Part shown: piece by piece, positions 9,201 through 16,964 of the stretch | How the letters are laid out: each line of letters starts with the position of its first letter | How positions within the stretch are numbered: position 1 is the stretch's first letter | Source of the DNA: Myxococcaceae bacterium JPH2 | GTDB lineage: Bacteria > Myxococcota > Myxococcia > Myxococcales > Myxococcaceae | Direction: 5' to 3' | DNA: 64,000 bases | Assembly: GCA_016458225.1 (NCBI GenBank) | Contig: JAEMGR010000034.1 | Location: 62,001 to 126,000 of the forward strand | The notes under the pieces: generated by a model | Databases searched by the model: none | Seen by the model: the letters and a program-made list of their open reading frames with translations, nothing else | What the model was told of the DNA's origin: nothing | Made by a program: the position numbers and the translations under genes

Positions 9201-9752
9201 GTCCTGCGCCGTCTCCACCAGCAGGTAGTCCGCGCCGCCCAGCGCCAGTCCCTCCGCCTGCACGGCGAAGTTGTCCACCAGCTCCTCGAAGGTGATGCCA
9301 CCGGTGACGCTGATGGCCTTGGTGGTGGGGCCGATGGAGCCCGCCACCCAGCGCATGCGCCCGTCCTTCGCCTCGGCGACGGCGGCGGCCTGACGCGCCA
9401 GCTTCGCGGACGCGATGTTGATGTCGAGCGCCTTGTCCCCGAGCCCGAACTCGGCGAGCACCAGCGGCGTGCCGCCGAAGCTGTCCGTCTCCGTCACGTC
9501 CGCGCCCGCGGCGAAGTACTCGGCGTGGATGGACTCGATGATGTCCGGGCGCGTGAGCACGAGGTTCTCGTTGCAGCCCTCGTAGTCCGGCCCGCCGAAG
9601 TCCGCGGCCTTCAGGTTGTGTCCCTGGAGCAGCGTCCCCATCGCGCCGTCGAGCACGAGGATGCGCTCGCGCATGGCCGCGCGCAGGGCTTCCACGCGTC
9701 GACCGTTCTCTCCCGGCGGAGGCGGCAGGGGGGTGGCATGCGGGCTCGTCAT
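6237..9752 (-). CDS. metH: Cobalamin-dependent methionine synthase MetH
   Basis: A 1171-residue full-length MetH. Domains run in order: homocysteine-binding barrel (LVLDGAMGTLLQ near residue 30, zinc Cys pair in VVGGCCGTHAGH), pterin-binding barrel (ERTNVIGSKKF), cap, B12-binding domain with the axial His motif DVHDIGKN and GLSGLLVKS, and the C-terminal SAM-binding reactivation domain (YPACPRLEDQ, LTDGCMMEP). It makes methionine from homocysteine and 5-methyl-THF. ATG 9752 overlaps the upstream regulator's stop by four bases. No cobalamin or SAM riboswitch is visible ahead of the operon; control is more likely through the encoded ArsR-type protein. Confidence 0.96.
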   Translation of the reverse strand: MTSPHATPLPPPPGENGRRVEALRAAMRERILVLDGAMGTLLQGHNLKAADFGGPDYEGCNENLVLTRPDIIESIHAEYFAAGADVTETDSFGGTPLVLAEFGLGDKALDINIASAKLARQAAAVAEAKDGRMRWVAGSIGPTTKAISVTGGITFEELVDNFAVQAEGLALGGADYLLVETAQDTRNVKAALQGIERAFRKLGYALPVAVSGTIEPMGTMLAGQSVESLATSLEHSELLYLGLNCATGPDFMTDHLRSLSGMSAFPVSCVPNAGLPDENGQYLETPEMISRSLRRFCEQGWLNVVGGCCGTHAGHVRALAEAVKGVKPRNQTPPRRSTLSGVDYVEVVDEQRPLIVGERTNVIGSKKFKELIVAGALDDASEIARAQVKRGAQVIDICLANPDRDELEDMRRFLEVVVKKVRVPLMIDSTDERVIEMALSYSQGKAIINSVNLEDGEERFEKVVPLARRFGAALVVGCIDEVGMAVTRERKLAVAERSMELLTKKYGMREEDLYFDPLVFPCASGDAQYTGSGVETIEGVRLIKQRFPRSRTVLGISNVSFGLPTAGREVLNSVFLYHCVQAGLDMALVNSEKLERYASLPEEERRLAEDLLYNRGTDPVTPFAAHFRERKPARAQVSSLPLEERLQRYIIEGTRDGLLADLDLAMQKYAPLEIINGPLMKGMDEVGRLFAANELIVAEVLQSAESMKAAVSHLEPHMSKAQAALRGKIVLATVKGDVHDIGKNLVEIILANNGFHVVNLGIKVPPEQLVQAVREHRPDIVGLSGLLVKSAHQMVSTAEDLKRAGVEVPILVGGAALSRNFVDRNIAPAYGAGTVAYAQDAMNGLELAKQIVDPGSHAKLRGELAERRARLAQEVKERPAPAATARRGRSAEVPIVETVPAPPDHERHVLTNTPLDHIWKFINPVMLYGRHLGLRTSSRALGTPQEAELAKTEEGRKALALKEAVEELKAMLRGGVMQARSVFQFFKAGSEGDRVHLFDGRTGEPVVSFDFPRQDKENGLCLADYVKPLERGAPVDHLGMFVTTAGSGIRELSEELKAKGEFLKMHAVQALALETAEGYAELLHTQLRSMWGFPDRADMTMVERFRAEYTGKRYSFGYPACPRLEDQSKLFQALRPEEIGVRLTDGCMMEPEASVSALVFHHPQASYFSVG

Positions 9753-10642
9753 GGCTTGACTCCGGTCAGCAAGAAGACGCGAAACGGACTCGCCCCATCT
9801 CGGGCGTGCGTCTCGCGGGAAAACGATGTGAAGCCCGCCTCGGACAGCGCGGACTCGAGGAACTCGGGCGCGAACCCCAGGTGCCGGTGGCCGAGCCGCT
9901 CGAGCACCCAGCGCTCGTCGTGCGGCATCAGCTCCAGCACCACCACCCGGCCCCCGGGCTTCAGGATGCGCGCCGCCTCCGACAGCACCGAGGCCGGCGA
10001 CTCCACGTGGTGCAGGCTCTGCGAAATCACCACCAGGTCCATGCTCCCGTCCGACAGCGACAGGCGATGCAGGTCCTCGCGCAGGAAGGTGATGTTGGCG
10101 CGCCCCTCGCGCTGGGCCCGCTCGCGCGCCTGGGTGAGCGCGTCGGCGTTCTGGTCGATGGCCCACACGTGCCGCGCCCATCGCGCCGTCGCCACGCTCA
10201 GCGGCCCCGAGCCACAGCCGAAGTCCGCCACGTCCAGCGGCGGCAGCAGCGACGCGAGCGCGCCCGCCCACAGGAACCACGACTGGCCCGGCTCCAAGAG
10301 CCGCTCGTTGAGCGCCTGGCGGTCCTCCCGCGCGCGCAAGAGGTCCTTCAGCCGCGCCGAGTCCCCGGCCGCATCCTCCGCTTCACGCGCCAGGCGGATG
10401 AGCGGCCAGCGCGAGTCCGCGGACTCCAGGGCCAGCGAGTAGTAGCTGAACCCCGCCTGCCGCTCCTCGCGGATGAGCCCCAGCCCGCGCAGCTTGCCCA
10501 GGTGATGCGACACCGACGACTGCGCCACGCCCACCAGCGACACCAGCTCCGTCACGTTCAACGGCGCCTCGGCCACCAGCCGCAGGATTCGCAGCCGCGT
10601 CGAGTCACCCAGTACGCGGAAGGATTGGGAAAGCTCGTCCAT
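9749..10642 (-). CDS. ArsR-type HTH regulator fused to a SAM-dependent methyltransferase
   Basis: A 297-residue two-domain protein. Residues 1-80 form an ArsR winged helix (FRVLGDSTRLRILRLV, recognition helix around VAQSSVSHHLGKLR). Residues 140-260 are a class I methyltransferase with the SAM loop VADFGCGSGPLS, acidic AIDQN, and ILKPGGRVVVLEL. It is the first gene of the metH operon and overlaps metH by four bases. The ArsR metal-binding cysteines are absent. Family knowledge: ArsR regulators such as SahR/SamR control methionine and SAH recycling in Proteobacteria. Inference: this protein senses SAM or SAH through its methyltransferase fold and represses its own operon through the palindrome at 10651-10666. 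Confidence 0.85.
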   Translation of the reverse strand: MDELSQSFRVLGDSTRLRILRLVAEAPLNVTELVSLVGVAQSSVSHHLGKLRGLGLIREERQAGFSYYSLALESADSRWPLIRLAREAEDAAGDSARLKDLLRAREDRQALNERLLEPGQSWFLWAGALASLLPPLDVADFGCGSGPLSVATARWARHVWAIDQNADALTQARERAQREGRANITFLREDLHRLSLSDGSMDLVVISQSLHHVESPASVLSEAARILKPGGRVVVLELMPHDERWVLERLGHRHLGFAPEFLESALSEAGFTSFSRETHARDGASPFRVFLLTGVKP

Positions 10643-10650
10643 ATCGCCGC

Positions 10651-10666
10651 ATCAACATATGTCGAT
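10651..10666. promoter_or_regulatory. Candidate operator of the ArsR/metH operon
   Basis: ATCAACATATGTCGAT is a 16-base palindrome centred on CATATG with a single mismatched pair. It lies 9 bases upstream of the regulator's ATG, within a locally AT-rich patch that stands out in this GC-rich sequence. The position would block RNA polymerase or ribosome access for the metH operon. It also sits between the operon and the divergent patatin gene. That the ArsR-type protein binds here is inferred. Confidence 0.6.
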
Positions 10667-10740
10667 ATCACCACCGCGCGCCAGCCGTACCTCAACGCGA
10701 CGCGTTGCCAGAAGGGCAACAGTTCCGTAAAAATCCGCTC

Positions 10741-11616
10741 ATGCCGCCTCCCACCCTGCATTCCCTCCTCGAAGGTAAGCGCTTCGGGCTCGTGCTATCC
10801 GCCGGATATTTCGGCTTTTACGGGCACGCGGGCTTCCTCAAGGGGCTGGCGGGGGCGGGGCTGAAGCCGCACGCGTACGCGGGCACGTCCGCCGGAGGCA
10901 TGGTGGCGGCCTACGCGGCGGCGGGCGCGTCGGTGCAGGGCATCGAGGAGCTGGTGCTGAGCCAGACGCGCGCGAACTTCTGGGATCCGGACTTGTTGGG
11001 CGCGGTGATGAACGGGGTGACCGCGGGCCATGGCTTGACGGGGTTGCTCAAGGGCGAGCGCTTCCGCCGCCTGCTGGAGTCCACCCTCCCCGCGCGCACC
11101 TTCGAGGAGCTGCCGCACCCGCTGCTGCTGGTGGCCGCCAACCTCACCCACGGCACGCACGACGTCTTCACCACCGGCGAGCTGGCGCCGCGCGTCCACG
11201 CCACGTGCGCGTACCCAGGCCTGTTCCGCGCGGTGCCGCTGGACGGCAACCTCTACTGGGACGGCGGGCTGGTGGAGAAGGCTCCGGCGCTGGCGCTGCA
11301 TGAGAGCGCCATCGGCTCGGAGCTGGATGCCATCCTGGTGCACTTCCTGCCCAGCCACACGCGCAAGGTGGTGGGCGGCCCCATGGCCTACGCGCAGGGC
11401 ATCGCGGCGGGCTCGGCGGCGCTGCGGCGCGACCACTTCCGCCTCCAGCTCACCGTGCTGGGCCAGCGGCAGGTGCCCGTCTACGTCGTCGTCTCCAACC
11501 TGCCGCCCGTCACGCCCACCACCATGGAGCGCGGCTTCGACGCGCTGGACCAGGCGCGCCTGTCCGCCGAGCGCGCCCTGGCGCGCCCGCCCGTGCCCTT
11601 CGAGCAGGCCCGCTAG
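10741..11616 (+). CDS. Patatin-like phospholipase family protein
   Basis: A 291-residue protein with the patatin catalytic dyad: Ser in GTSAGG (residues ~42-47) and Asp in the DGG motif of YWDGGLVEKAP. The N-terminal LVLSAGYFGFYGHAGFL is the oxyanion-hole region, slightly variant from the common GGGxRG. It has no signal peptide, so it is probably cytoplasmic or membrane-associated lipid acyl hydrolase activity. ATG 10741 is preferred; a TTG at 10705 in the same frame would add 12 non-conserved residues. It is divergent from the metH operon. Confidence 0.85.
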   Translation: MPPPTLHSLLEGKRFGLVLSAGYFGFYGHAGFLKGLAGAGLKPHAYAGTSAGGMVAAYAAAGASVQGIEELVLSQTRANFWDPDLLGAVMNGVTAGHGLTGLLKGERFRRLLESTLPARTFEELPHPLLLVAANLTHGTHDVFTTGELAPRVHATCAYPGLFRAVPLDGNLYWDGGLVEKAPALALHESAIGSELDAILVHFLPSHTRKVVGGPMAYAQGIAAGSAALRRDHFRLQLTVLGQRQVPVYVVVSNLPPVTPTTMERGFDALDQARLSAERALARPPVPFEQAR

Positions 11617-11628
11617 GTCCCGCGGCGT

Positions 11629-12072
11629 TCACCGCGCGCCGTAGCGACGGTGGTCCACCATCAGGCAGCGGTCCTGCACCACCTGGATGCCGGCCTTCGC
11701 CAGCCGCGCCGCCGCGGCGTCGTTGCGGATGCCGGACTGGAACCACACCGCCTTCGGCTTCTTCGCGATGAGGTCGTCCAGGTGCCCGTCGATGTCCTGC
11801 GGGCGCCGGAACACGTCCACCACGTCGATGTCGCCCGGGATGTCCACCAGCCGCCGATACACCGGCTTGCCGAGGATGTGCGTCACGTCCGGGTAGTAGA
11901 CCGGCACCGGCACCACCTCCACGCCCGCTTCCGCCAGGTAGCGAGGCACGTAGAAGGCGGGCTGGTCCGCGTGCTGCTCGGTCTTGATGCCCAGTACCGC
12001 CACGCGACGCGCGCCCCTCACCACCTTCTCCACGCCGGCTTCGCTCGTCACCAGGTTGTCCTGCTCACTCAT
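11629..12072 (-). CDS. CoA-binding (YccU-like Rossmann) protein
   Basis: A 147-residue single-domain protein. It has the CoA-binding fold: VAVLGIK near residue 25, YYPDVTHILGKPVYRRLVDI, and VDVFRRPQDI, then KAVWFQSGI and QDRCLMVDH, all typical of the YccU family. The molecular role is unknown; the fold binds CoA and resembles the succinyl-CoA synthetase alpha N-terminal domain. Its start (ATG 12072) overlaps the stop of the upstream lipoprotein gene by four bases, so the two are coupled. It converges on the patatin gene 12 bp away. Confidence 0.85.
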   Translation of the reverse strand: MSEQDNLVTSEAGVEKVVRGARRVAVLGIKTEQHADQPAFYVPRYLAEAGVEVVPVPVYYPDVTHILGKPVYRRLVDIPGDIDVVDVFRRPQDIDGHLDDLIAKKPKAVWFQSGIRNDAAAARLAKAGIQVVQDRCLMVDHRRYGAR

Positions 12073-12968
12073 TGCGCTTCCTCCTGAAGCTGCTGCGCGT
12101 GCGTCTCGGTGGTCCATGTCCACGTCTCTCCGCGCACCGTCGTGCTCACCGTCAACCGTCGATGCACCGGCACGAAGCGACTGCGGGCCACCACCTGCTC
12201 ACCCTGGCACGACACGCCCGACGTGAGCGCTGGCGAGCCCGCCTCGGACCAGGCCTCCAGCAGCTCGCGGGAGGCGTCCTTGGGCACCTTGTCCAAGCAG
12301 CGCAGCGAGAACACCACCGCGTCGCCATACTCGGTGGCCCGCGAGCCCTGCACCGTGCGCTCCAGCAGGAAGTGGCCCTCGGAGTCCCCGGTCGTGAAGG
12401 CATCCACCGCCCACGTGCGCTGCCCCTCCACGAGGTTGCGCTGCAGGAGGCCGCCGTACTTCACCTCCCACTCGCGCCGCGCGCGGGCCTCCAGGGCCTC
12501 GGGCGCGAAGAAGCGCTCCAGGAGGGCCATCTCCGGGCCCGCGGGAAGCGCCTGCCGCACCGCCTGACGTGCCGCGTCCGCGCCCTCCAGCCGGATGAAG
12601 GAGCCATCCGCGGACAGCCGCTGCTGGAGGGAGAAGCGCGTCAGCAGCTCGTCCACCGCCGAGGTCACCTCCTGCCCGTCGTGCACCCGCCGCGCGTGCT
12701 GAACGGTCTGCGTCAGCAGCCAGCCTCCCTCGGACGGCGTGAAGCGCGACTGCGTGGTCAGCTCCGCGTCGTCGCGCGTGCGGGCGCCGCCACGCTCCAC
12801 CGTCCGCGAGGTCTGCAGCAGTTCGGTGAGGACGCGGTCGACCGGGGGCCGGAAGTCCAGGCGCAGCGGAGGCGGCGGACTCGACACGGGCACCAGCCGG
12901 GGCCGCGAGTGGCACCCCAGCGACAGGGACAGCAGCGCACAGCACGACACCAGGAGGAGGGAACGCAT
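12069..12968 (-). CDS. Predicted lipoprotein of unknown function
   Basis: A 299-residue protein with a lipoprotein signal peptide: a hydrophobic stretch from residue 3 and lipobox LSLGC (Cys 19). The mature part starts with a Pro-rich linker. It then has mixed alpha/beta sequence with no motif I recognise. Two later cysteines (RCLDK, VSCQG) might form a disulphide. A family of similar Myxococcus lipoproteins may exist, but no name can be assigned. It is coupled to the downstream CoA-binding protein gene by a 4-base overlap. Confidence 0.7.
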   Translation of the reverse strand: MRSLLLVSCCALLSLSLGCHSRPRLVPVSSPPPPLRLDFRPPVDRVLTELLQTSRTVERGGARTRDDAELTTQSRFTPSEGGWLLTQTVQHARRVHDGQEVTSAVDELLTRFSLQQRLSADGSFIRLEGADAARQAVRQALPAGPEMALLERFFAPEALEARARREWEVKYGGLLQRNLVEGQRTWAVDAFTTGDSEGHFLLERTVQGSRATEYGDAVVFSLRCLDKVPKDASRELLEAWSEAGSPALTSGVSCQGEQVVARSRFVPVHRRLTVSTTVRGETWTWTTETHAQQLQEEAQ

Positions 12969-13045
12969 GCGGCCCGGGACGCTGGCAGAAAGCGCCAGCG
13001 CCCGCGAGCGTCTTCATGCCGCCGGGGTGCGCCGGGCGACACGCC

Positions 13046-13363
13046 TCAGGGGTGGCGCGTGTGGCCCTCGGGCGCGTGCTCCACCGCGTCTCGCCCGATG
13101 TTGCGCCGGTCACGATTCACGCCGTCGTCATCGCGCAGGCCTCCGCTGGCGAAGCGCCGCGCGGCCTCGGCCAGGTCTCGCATGGCATCCTCGCGCGACG
13201 CGTACTCCTCGCGCGGCAGCGACTTGAGGACGTTGATGATGTCCACGGGTGCGCCGTTGTCCTCGGCCGCCTGGACCATCTCCTCGCGCTGCGCCGGGTA
13301 CTCCACCGCGTCGAGCTGCGCCGAGATGGAGAGCCCTGGGTCCTCCGCCTGTCCGAATGCCAT
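13046..13363 (-). CDS. Small DUF2795-like protein
   Basis: A 105-residue hydrophilic protein with ATG at 13363. The central segment (LDAVEYPAQREEMVQAAEDN, then VINVL-like IINVLKSLP and EEYASREDAMRDLAEA) resembles DUF2795, a small helical domain of unknown function that usually reads YP..K.ELV..A...GA...V...L..LP...Y.s..dv..A. The last 30 residues are charged and probably disordered. It is divergent from the YiiX-like gene at 13552; the 188-bp gap holds both promoters. Confidence 0.7.
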   Translation of the reverse strand: MAFGQAEDPGLSISAQLDAVEYPAQREEMVQAAEDNGAPVDIINVLKSLPREEYASREDAMRDLAEAARRFASGGLRDDDGVNRDRRNIGRDAVEHAPEGHTRHP

Positions 13364-13551
13364 CGTGCGTCCACCTTTCCGCCCGGGCCACGTCGCCCGA
13401 GCCCTGCGTCCTGCCCTCACAACGTGGGGCCAATCTCCGCCCGGGACCACCGGGGCCCCCCAGACCCCTCCGGTCCCCGGCCGGGGGGCCAACCGCCCTG
13501 CGCCCGGCGGGATAGAGTGACACCCCACCCCCGCTCCCTGGAGTCGCGTCG

Positions 13552-15138
13552 GTGCCTGCCTCCCCTGTCCTGCTGCTCGCCTGGCTCGCGCTCGCCGAGC
13601 CCGCCCCCGCGCCTGCCGCCGACCCGGCCCCGGCCTCTGACGTGTACGCGCTCGACGACGCGGCGTTCGTGGCCCAGGCCCAGCGAGACCTGGAGGCGCT
13701 CCAGCGGCATGCCCAGGGAATGCGGCGCCTGGAGGAGGACATGGCCAGCGCCCGCGCCCTCTACGCGCAGGCGCGCGCGGTGCCGTACACGCCGGACCAG
13801 AAGCAGCGCCTGGTCAGCACGTGGGCCGCGTTCTTCGACTACTTCGTCTCGGTGGAGGTCATCCGCCAGCGCTACTGGGAGTTCCTCAAGGCGCCCGCGC
13901 CCACCCAGCCCATCAAGCACGGCTGGGGCTTCCTGCTCACGCACGGCGCGCTCACCACGGAGCTGGCCCGCGGGCTCACCTTCGTGGACCTCGCGGGTGG
14001 ACGGCCGCAGTTGGAAGTGCTCCTCGACGAGCCCTCACCCGAGTACGGCCTTCCCGCGCGCACCTTCGCCCGCTTCCGCGAGAAGGTGGTCCACGTGGGC
14101 ACCGCCACGCAGCTCTTCACCGGCGATGGCTACAAGGAGCAGCTGCGCCCGGTGTTCGCGGACTCGGGCGCGATGGGCCAGCCCCGCGTGACGTGGCTCT
14201 TCCAGGAGATGAAGGAGAACAGCCGCGTGGCGCGCGGCAAGCTCGTCAAGCGAGGCGCGCCCCTCTTCGTCCAAGCCGCGGCGGGCGTGACGCAGGACTC
14301 CACGCTGCGCGCCATCTTCCCCGTGCAGAAGGCGGTGGCCGAGTGGATGGGCGACACCCGCGTGCGCCGTTTGGGCAAGCCCCTCATCACCCGCGCGCAG
14401 GTCGACGCCGTGCTCGCGCGCATGGAGCCGGGCGACATCGTCCTCGCGCGTCAGAACTGGTTTCTCTCCAACATCGGGCTGCCGGGCTTCTGGCCTCACG
14501 CGGAGCTGTATGTCGGCACGCCCGCGCAGCTCGCCGCCGCGTTCGACGCGGATCCAGAGGTCCGCGCCTGGGTGGCCACGCTGCCCGGAGGCAGTGGCAC
14601 GTTCACCGAGCACCTGGCGCACGCCTTCCCCGCCAAGTGGGCCGAGTACTCGGGCCACGACGCGCACGGTGACGCCCTCCGCATCATCGAGTCCATCAGC
14701 GAGGGCGTGTCCTTCACCGGCCCCGAGCACGGGCTGCACGTGGACTATCTGGGCGTCATGCGTCCGCGCCTGACCCAGCGCGAGAAGGCCCAGGCCATCC
14801 TCCGGGCCTTCACCTTCCAGGGGCGCCCGTATGACTTCAACTTCGACTTCTTCTCGGACCAGACGCTGGTGTGCACCGAGCTGGTGTGGAAGTCGTATGC
14901 CCCCGCCCAGGACATGAAGGGCCTGGTGATTCCGCTGGTGGACGTGGCCGGTCGGCGCACCTTGCCGGCCAATGAAATCGTGCGCGTCTTTGACCGGGAG
15001 TTTGGCCAGCCCGGGCAACAGCTCGACTTCGTGGCGTTCCTGGACGGGCGAGAGGGCTCGGGCGACGCAGTCGCGGCAAACGCCGAGGCATTCCGTTATT
15101 CGTATCGCCGGCTGAAGTGGGACATCGCCCAGGAGTAA
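13552..15138 (+). CDS. Exported YiiX/YebB-like permuted NlpC/P60 cysteine hydrolase
   Basis: A 528-residue protein with GTG start and a short signal peptide (PVLLLAWLALAEPAPAPAA). The N-terminal 270 residues are helical and without recognised motifs. The C-terminal 230 residues match the circularly permuted papain-like NlpC/P60 type: MEPGDIVLARQNW, the His in GFWPHAELYVG, and the catalytic Cys in QTLVCTELVWKSY following DFNFDFFSDQ. Such proteins hydrolyse amide or ester bonds in envelope substrates, possibly peptidoglycan or lipids. It is about twice the length of YiiX; the extra N-terminal domain is unexplained. Confidence 0.75.
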   Translation: MPASPVLLLAWLALAEPAPAPAADPAPASDVYALDDAAFVAQAQRDLEALQRHAQGMRRLEEDMASARALYAQARAVPYTPDQKQRLVSTWAAFFDYFVSVEVIRQRYWEFLKAPAPTQPIKHGWGFLLTHGALTTELARGLTFVDLAGGRPQLEVLLDEPSPEYGLPARTFARFREKVVHVGTATQLFTGDGYKEQLRPVFADSGAMGQPRVTWLFQEMKENSRVARGKLVKRGAPLFVQAAAGVTQDSTLRAIFPVQKAVAEWMGDTRVRRLGKPLITRAQVDAVLARMEPGDIVLARQNWFLSNIGLPGFWPHAELYVGTPAQLAAAFDADPEVRAWVATLPGGSGTFTEHLAHAFPAKWAEYSGHDAHGDALRIIESISEGVSFTGPEHGLHVDYLGVMRPRLTQREKAQAILRAFTFQGRPYDFNFDFFSDQTLVCTELVWKSYAPAQDMKGLVIPLVDVAGRRTLPANEIVRVFDREFGQPGQQLDFVAFLDGREGSGDAVAANAEAFRYSYRRLKWDIAQE

Positions 15139-15177
15139 TCGCCCAGGCGCAGTCGCCCAGGAGTAGAAACACGCACC

Positions 15178-15453
15178 ATGACGGAAGAGACAGCCCACGA
15201 AATGCTCGAGCTGGGAGCCCAGCTCTACGAGCGGATGATTTCCCAGCAGCAGGCGAAGGTGCTTCGCCTGGCCCGGGAGGCGGTGCCGAACATGACGCCC
15301 GAGGAGCTGCGCAACCCTCACGACTTCCCAGAACTCAAGGAACATCCGACGTTCGAGTTCGAGGATGGAATCCTGGCCGGGCTCATTTCCGCCCATGTGG
15401 CCCTGCGGGCCGAAATCAAGGGGCGCCTGCCCCTGAGGCCTCCGGCGAGCTGA
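15178..15453 (+). CDS. Small hypothetical protein
   Basis: A 91-residue acidic, helical, soluble protein with no signal peptide or cysteine. The sequence (LELGAQLYERMISQQQAKVL, then a PHDFPELKEHPTFEFEDG block) carries third-position GC bias like its neighbours, supporting translation. I do not recognise a family. It lies 39 bp after the hydrolase gene and 54 bp before the SirB1-like gene, on the same strand, so it may share their transcript. Confidence 0.6.
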   Translation: MTEETAHEMLELGAQLYERMISQQQAKVLRLAREAVPNMTPEELRNPHDFPELKEHPTFEFEDGILAGLISAHVALRAEIKGRLPLRPPAS

Positions 15454-15507
15454 CGCTCGGCCGCCTGCCTTTGCCGTTGGAGCGCCCGTGCGTTACTGGT
15501 TCCCCCT

Positions 15508-16362
15508 GTGAGCATCCCCATTGGATTCGGGCCGCCGCTCGCCCGGGAGCGGTTGGTGTCTGCGTTGGCCGCGGATCCGCCTCGCCTGGACCTGGCGGCG
15601 CTGGCCATCGCTACCCTCGACCGCTCGGACCTGGACGCGCCCGCGTGCCTGCACACACTGGACGCGCTGGCGTGCCGGGTACAAGTGGAGGCCGAACGGC
15701 TCATGGAGCGCGGCGAGGCGCTCGCCCCGTTGCGTGCGCTGCGCCATGTGCTGGCGGACATCGAGGGGTTCCGCGGTAACGCGCAGGACTACCACTCGCC
15801 GGAGAACAGCTTCCTCGACCGCGTGCTGGAGCGGAAGGTGGGGCTGCCCATCACGCTCTCGGTGCTCTATCTGGAGGTCGCGCGGCGCGCGGGCATCTCG
15901 CTCTACGGCGTGCCATTTCCTGGCCACTTCCTGGTCGCGTGCGACGCGGGCGACCACAAGCTGGTGATGGATCCGTTCCACGAGGGCGACATCCTCACCG
16001 AGCACGGCTGCGAGGAGCTGCTCAAGCGCGTGGCGCCGCAGCTCAAGTTCGACCGGGCCATGCTGTCGCCCGCGCCCGTGGAACTCATCGCGTACCGCAT
16101 GCTGTCCAACCTGCGCCGCGTCTATCTGGGGCGCGAGGACTGTGAGCGCAGTCTGGCGGTGGTGGATCTGCTCTTGCTGCTCGCGCCGGATCATCCGGGC
16201 GAGCTGCGCACGCGCGCGGCGCTCCTGGCCAGCCTGGGTGCCTACCGCGCGGCGCTCAAGGACGTGGAGCGCTGCCTGGAGCTGTCGCCAGACGCGCCAG
16301 ACCGCGAGCGGCTGGAACTCACCGCGCGGGAGCTGCGCGAGCGCGCCGCCCTGCTGAACTGA
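15508..16362 (+). CDS. SirB1-like transglutaminase-fold/TPR protein
   Basis: A 284-residue protein of the SirB1 family. The conserved core reads DYHSPENSFLDRVLERKVGLPITLSVLYLEVARR (shown in part: NSFLDRVLERK, GLPITLSVLY) and GVPFPGHFLV, the transglutaminase-like region with the His in GHFLV. The C-terminal 80 residues form TPR-like helices (LGAYRAALKDVERCLELSP). The start codon is GTG 15508 (GTGAGCATC). Family members are widespread beside prmC/prfA in other bacteria; the biochemical role is unknown. It sits 27 bp upstream of a Nudix gene. Confidence 0.8.
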   Translation: MSIPIGFGPPLARERLVSALAADPPRLDLAALAIATLDRSDLDAPACLHTLDALACRVQVEAERLMERGEALAPLRALRHVLADIEGFRGNAQDYHSPENSFLDRVLERKVGLPITLSVLYLEVARRAGISLYGVPFPGHFLVACDAGDHKLVMDPFHEGDILTEHGCEELLKRVAPQLKFDRAMLSPAPVELIAYRMLSNLRRVYLGREDCERSLAVVDLLLLLAPDHPGELRTRAALLASLGAYRAALKDVERCLELSPDAPDRERLELTARELRERAALLN

Positions 16363-16389
16363 CCCACAGCCACTCAGAAGGAGTCCGCC

Positions 16390-16941
16390 GTGTCTCGGAC
16401 GGTGAAGCCCTGGCCGCGACTGCGCAAGGGGCCGGAGCATGACTTCCGCGTCGTCCAGGTGCGCCAGGACGTGGTCGCGGATCCGCGCACGTCGCGAGAG
16501 CACCCGCGCGTGCGCATCGGCTGCGCGGACTGGGTCAACGTCATCGCGGTGACGCCCGGGGACGAGCTGGTGCTCGTGCGGCAATACCGGTTCGGCACGG
16601 AGACGGCGACGCTGGAGATTCCCGGCGGCGTCATCGACCCAGGCGAGACGCCCGAAGCCGCCGCGGCGCGCGAGCTGGAAGAGGAGACGGGCCATGTCGC
16701 GGGCCGCTGGGTGGCCTTGGGCTCGGTGCACCCCAACCCCGCGCTCCAGCCCAATCGGTGCTTCAGCTTCCTCGCGCTGGACTGCGTGAAGGTCCACGCG
16801 GGCAAGCAGGACGAGGGAGAGGACATCCTCGTGGAGCTGCACCCGCGCGCGGACGTGCCTCGGCTCATCCTCGAAGGGCACATCACCCACTCGCTCGTGG
16901 TGGTGGCCTTCTTCCTGGAGCAGCTGCGCGGCGCGCGTTAG
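16390..16941 (+). CDS. Nudix hydrolase (ADP-sugar pyrophosphatase-like)
   Basis: A 183-residue protein starting at GTG 16390, 8 bp after an AGAAGGAG box. The Nudix box is complete: GGVIDPGE, then RELEEETG seven residues later. It is preceded by ELVLVRQYRFGTETATLEIPGG, the arrangement of ADP-ribose/ADP-sugar pyrophosphatases (NudF type), which cleave nucleoside diphosphates linked to sugars. The gene is the last of the 13.5-16.9 kb rightward run and converges on a small lipoprotein gene 23 bp away. Confidence 0.87.
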   Translation: MSRTVKPWPRLRKGPEHDFRVVQVRQDVVADPRTSREHPRVRIGCADWVNVIAVTPGDELVLVRQYRFGTETATLEIPGGVIDPGETPEAAAARELEEETGHVAGRWVALGSVHPNPALQPNRCFSFLALDCVKVHAGKQDEGEDILVELHPRADVPRLILEGHITHSLVVVAFFLEQLRGAR

Positions 16942-16964
16942 CTCACCGTTGGCCCCCTGTCAGC

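Noticed and set aside
10640-10745. Cobalamin or SAM riboswitch ahead of the metH operon
   Set aside because: The leader is only a few tens of bases, with no B12-box or SAM aptamer pattern; a palindromic operator is seen instead.
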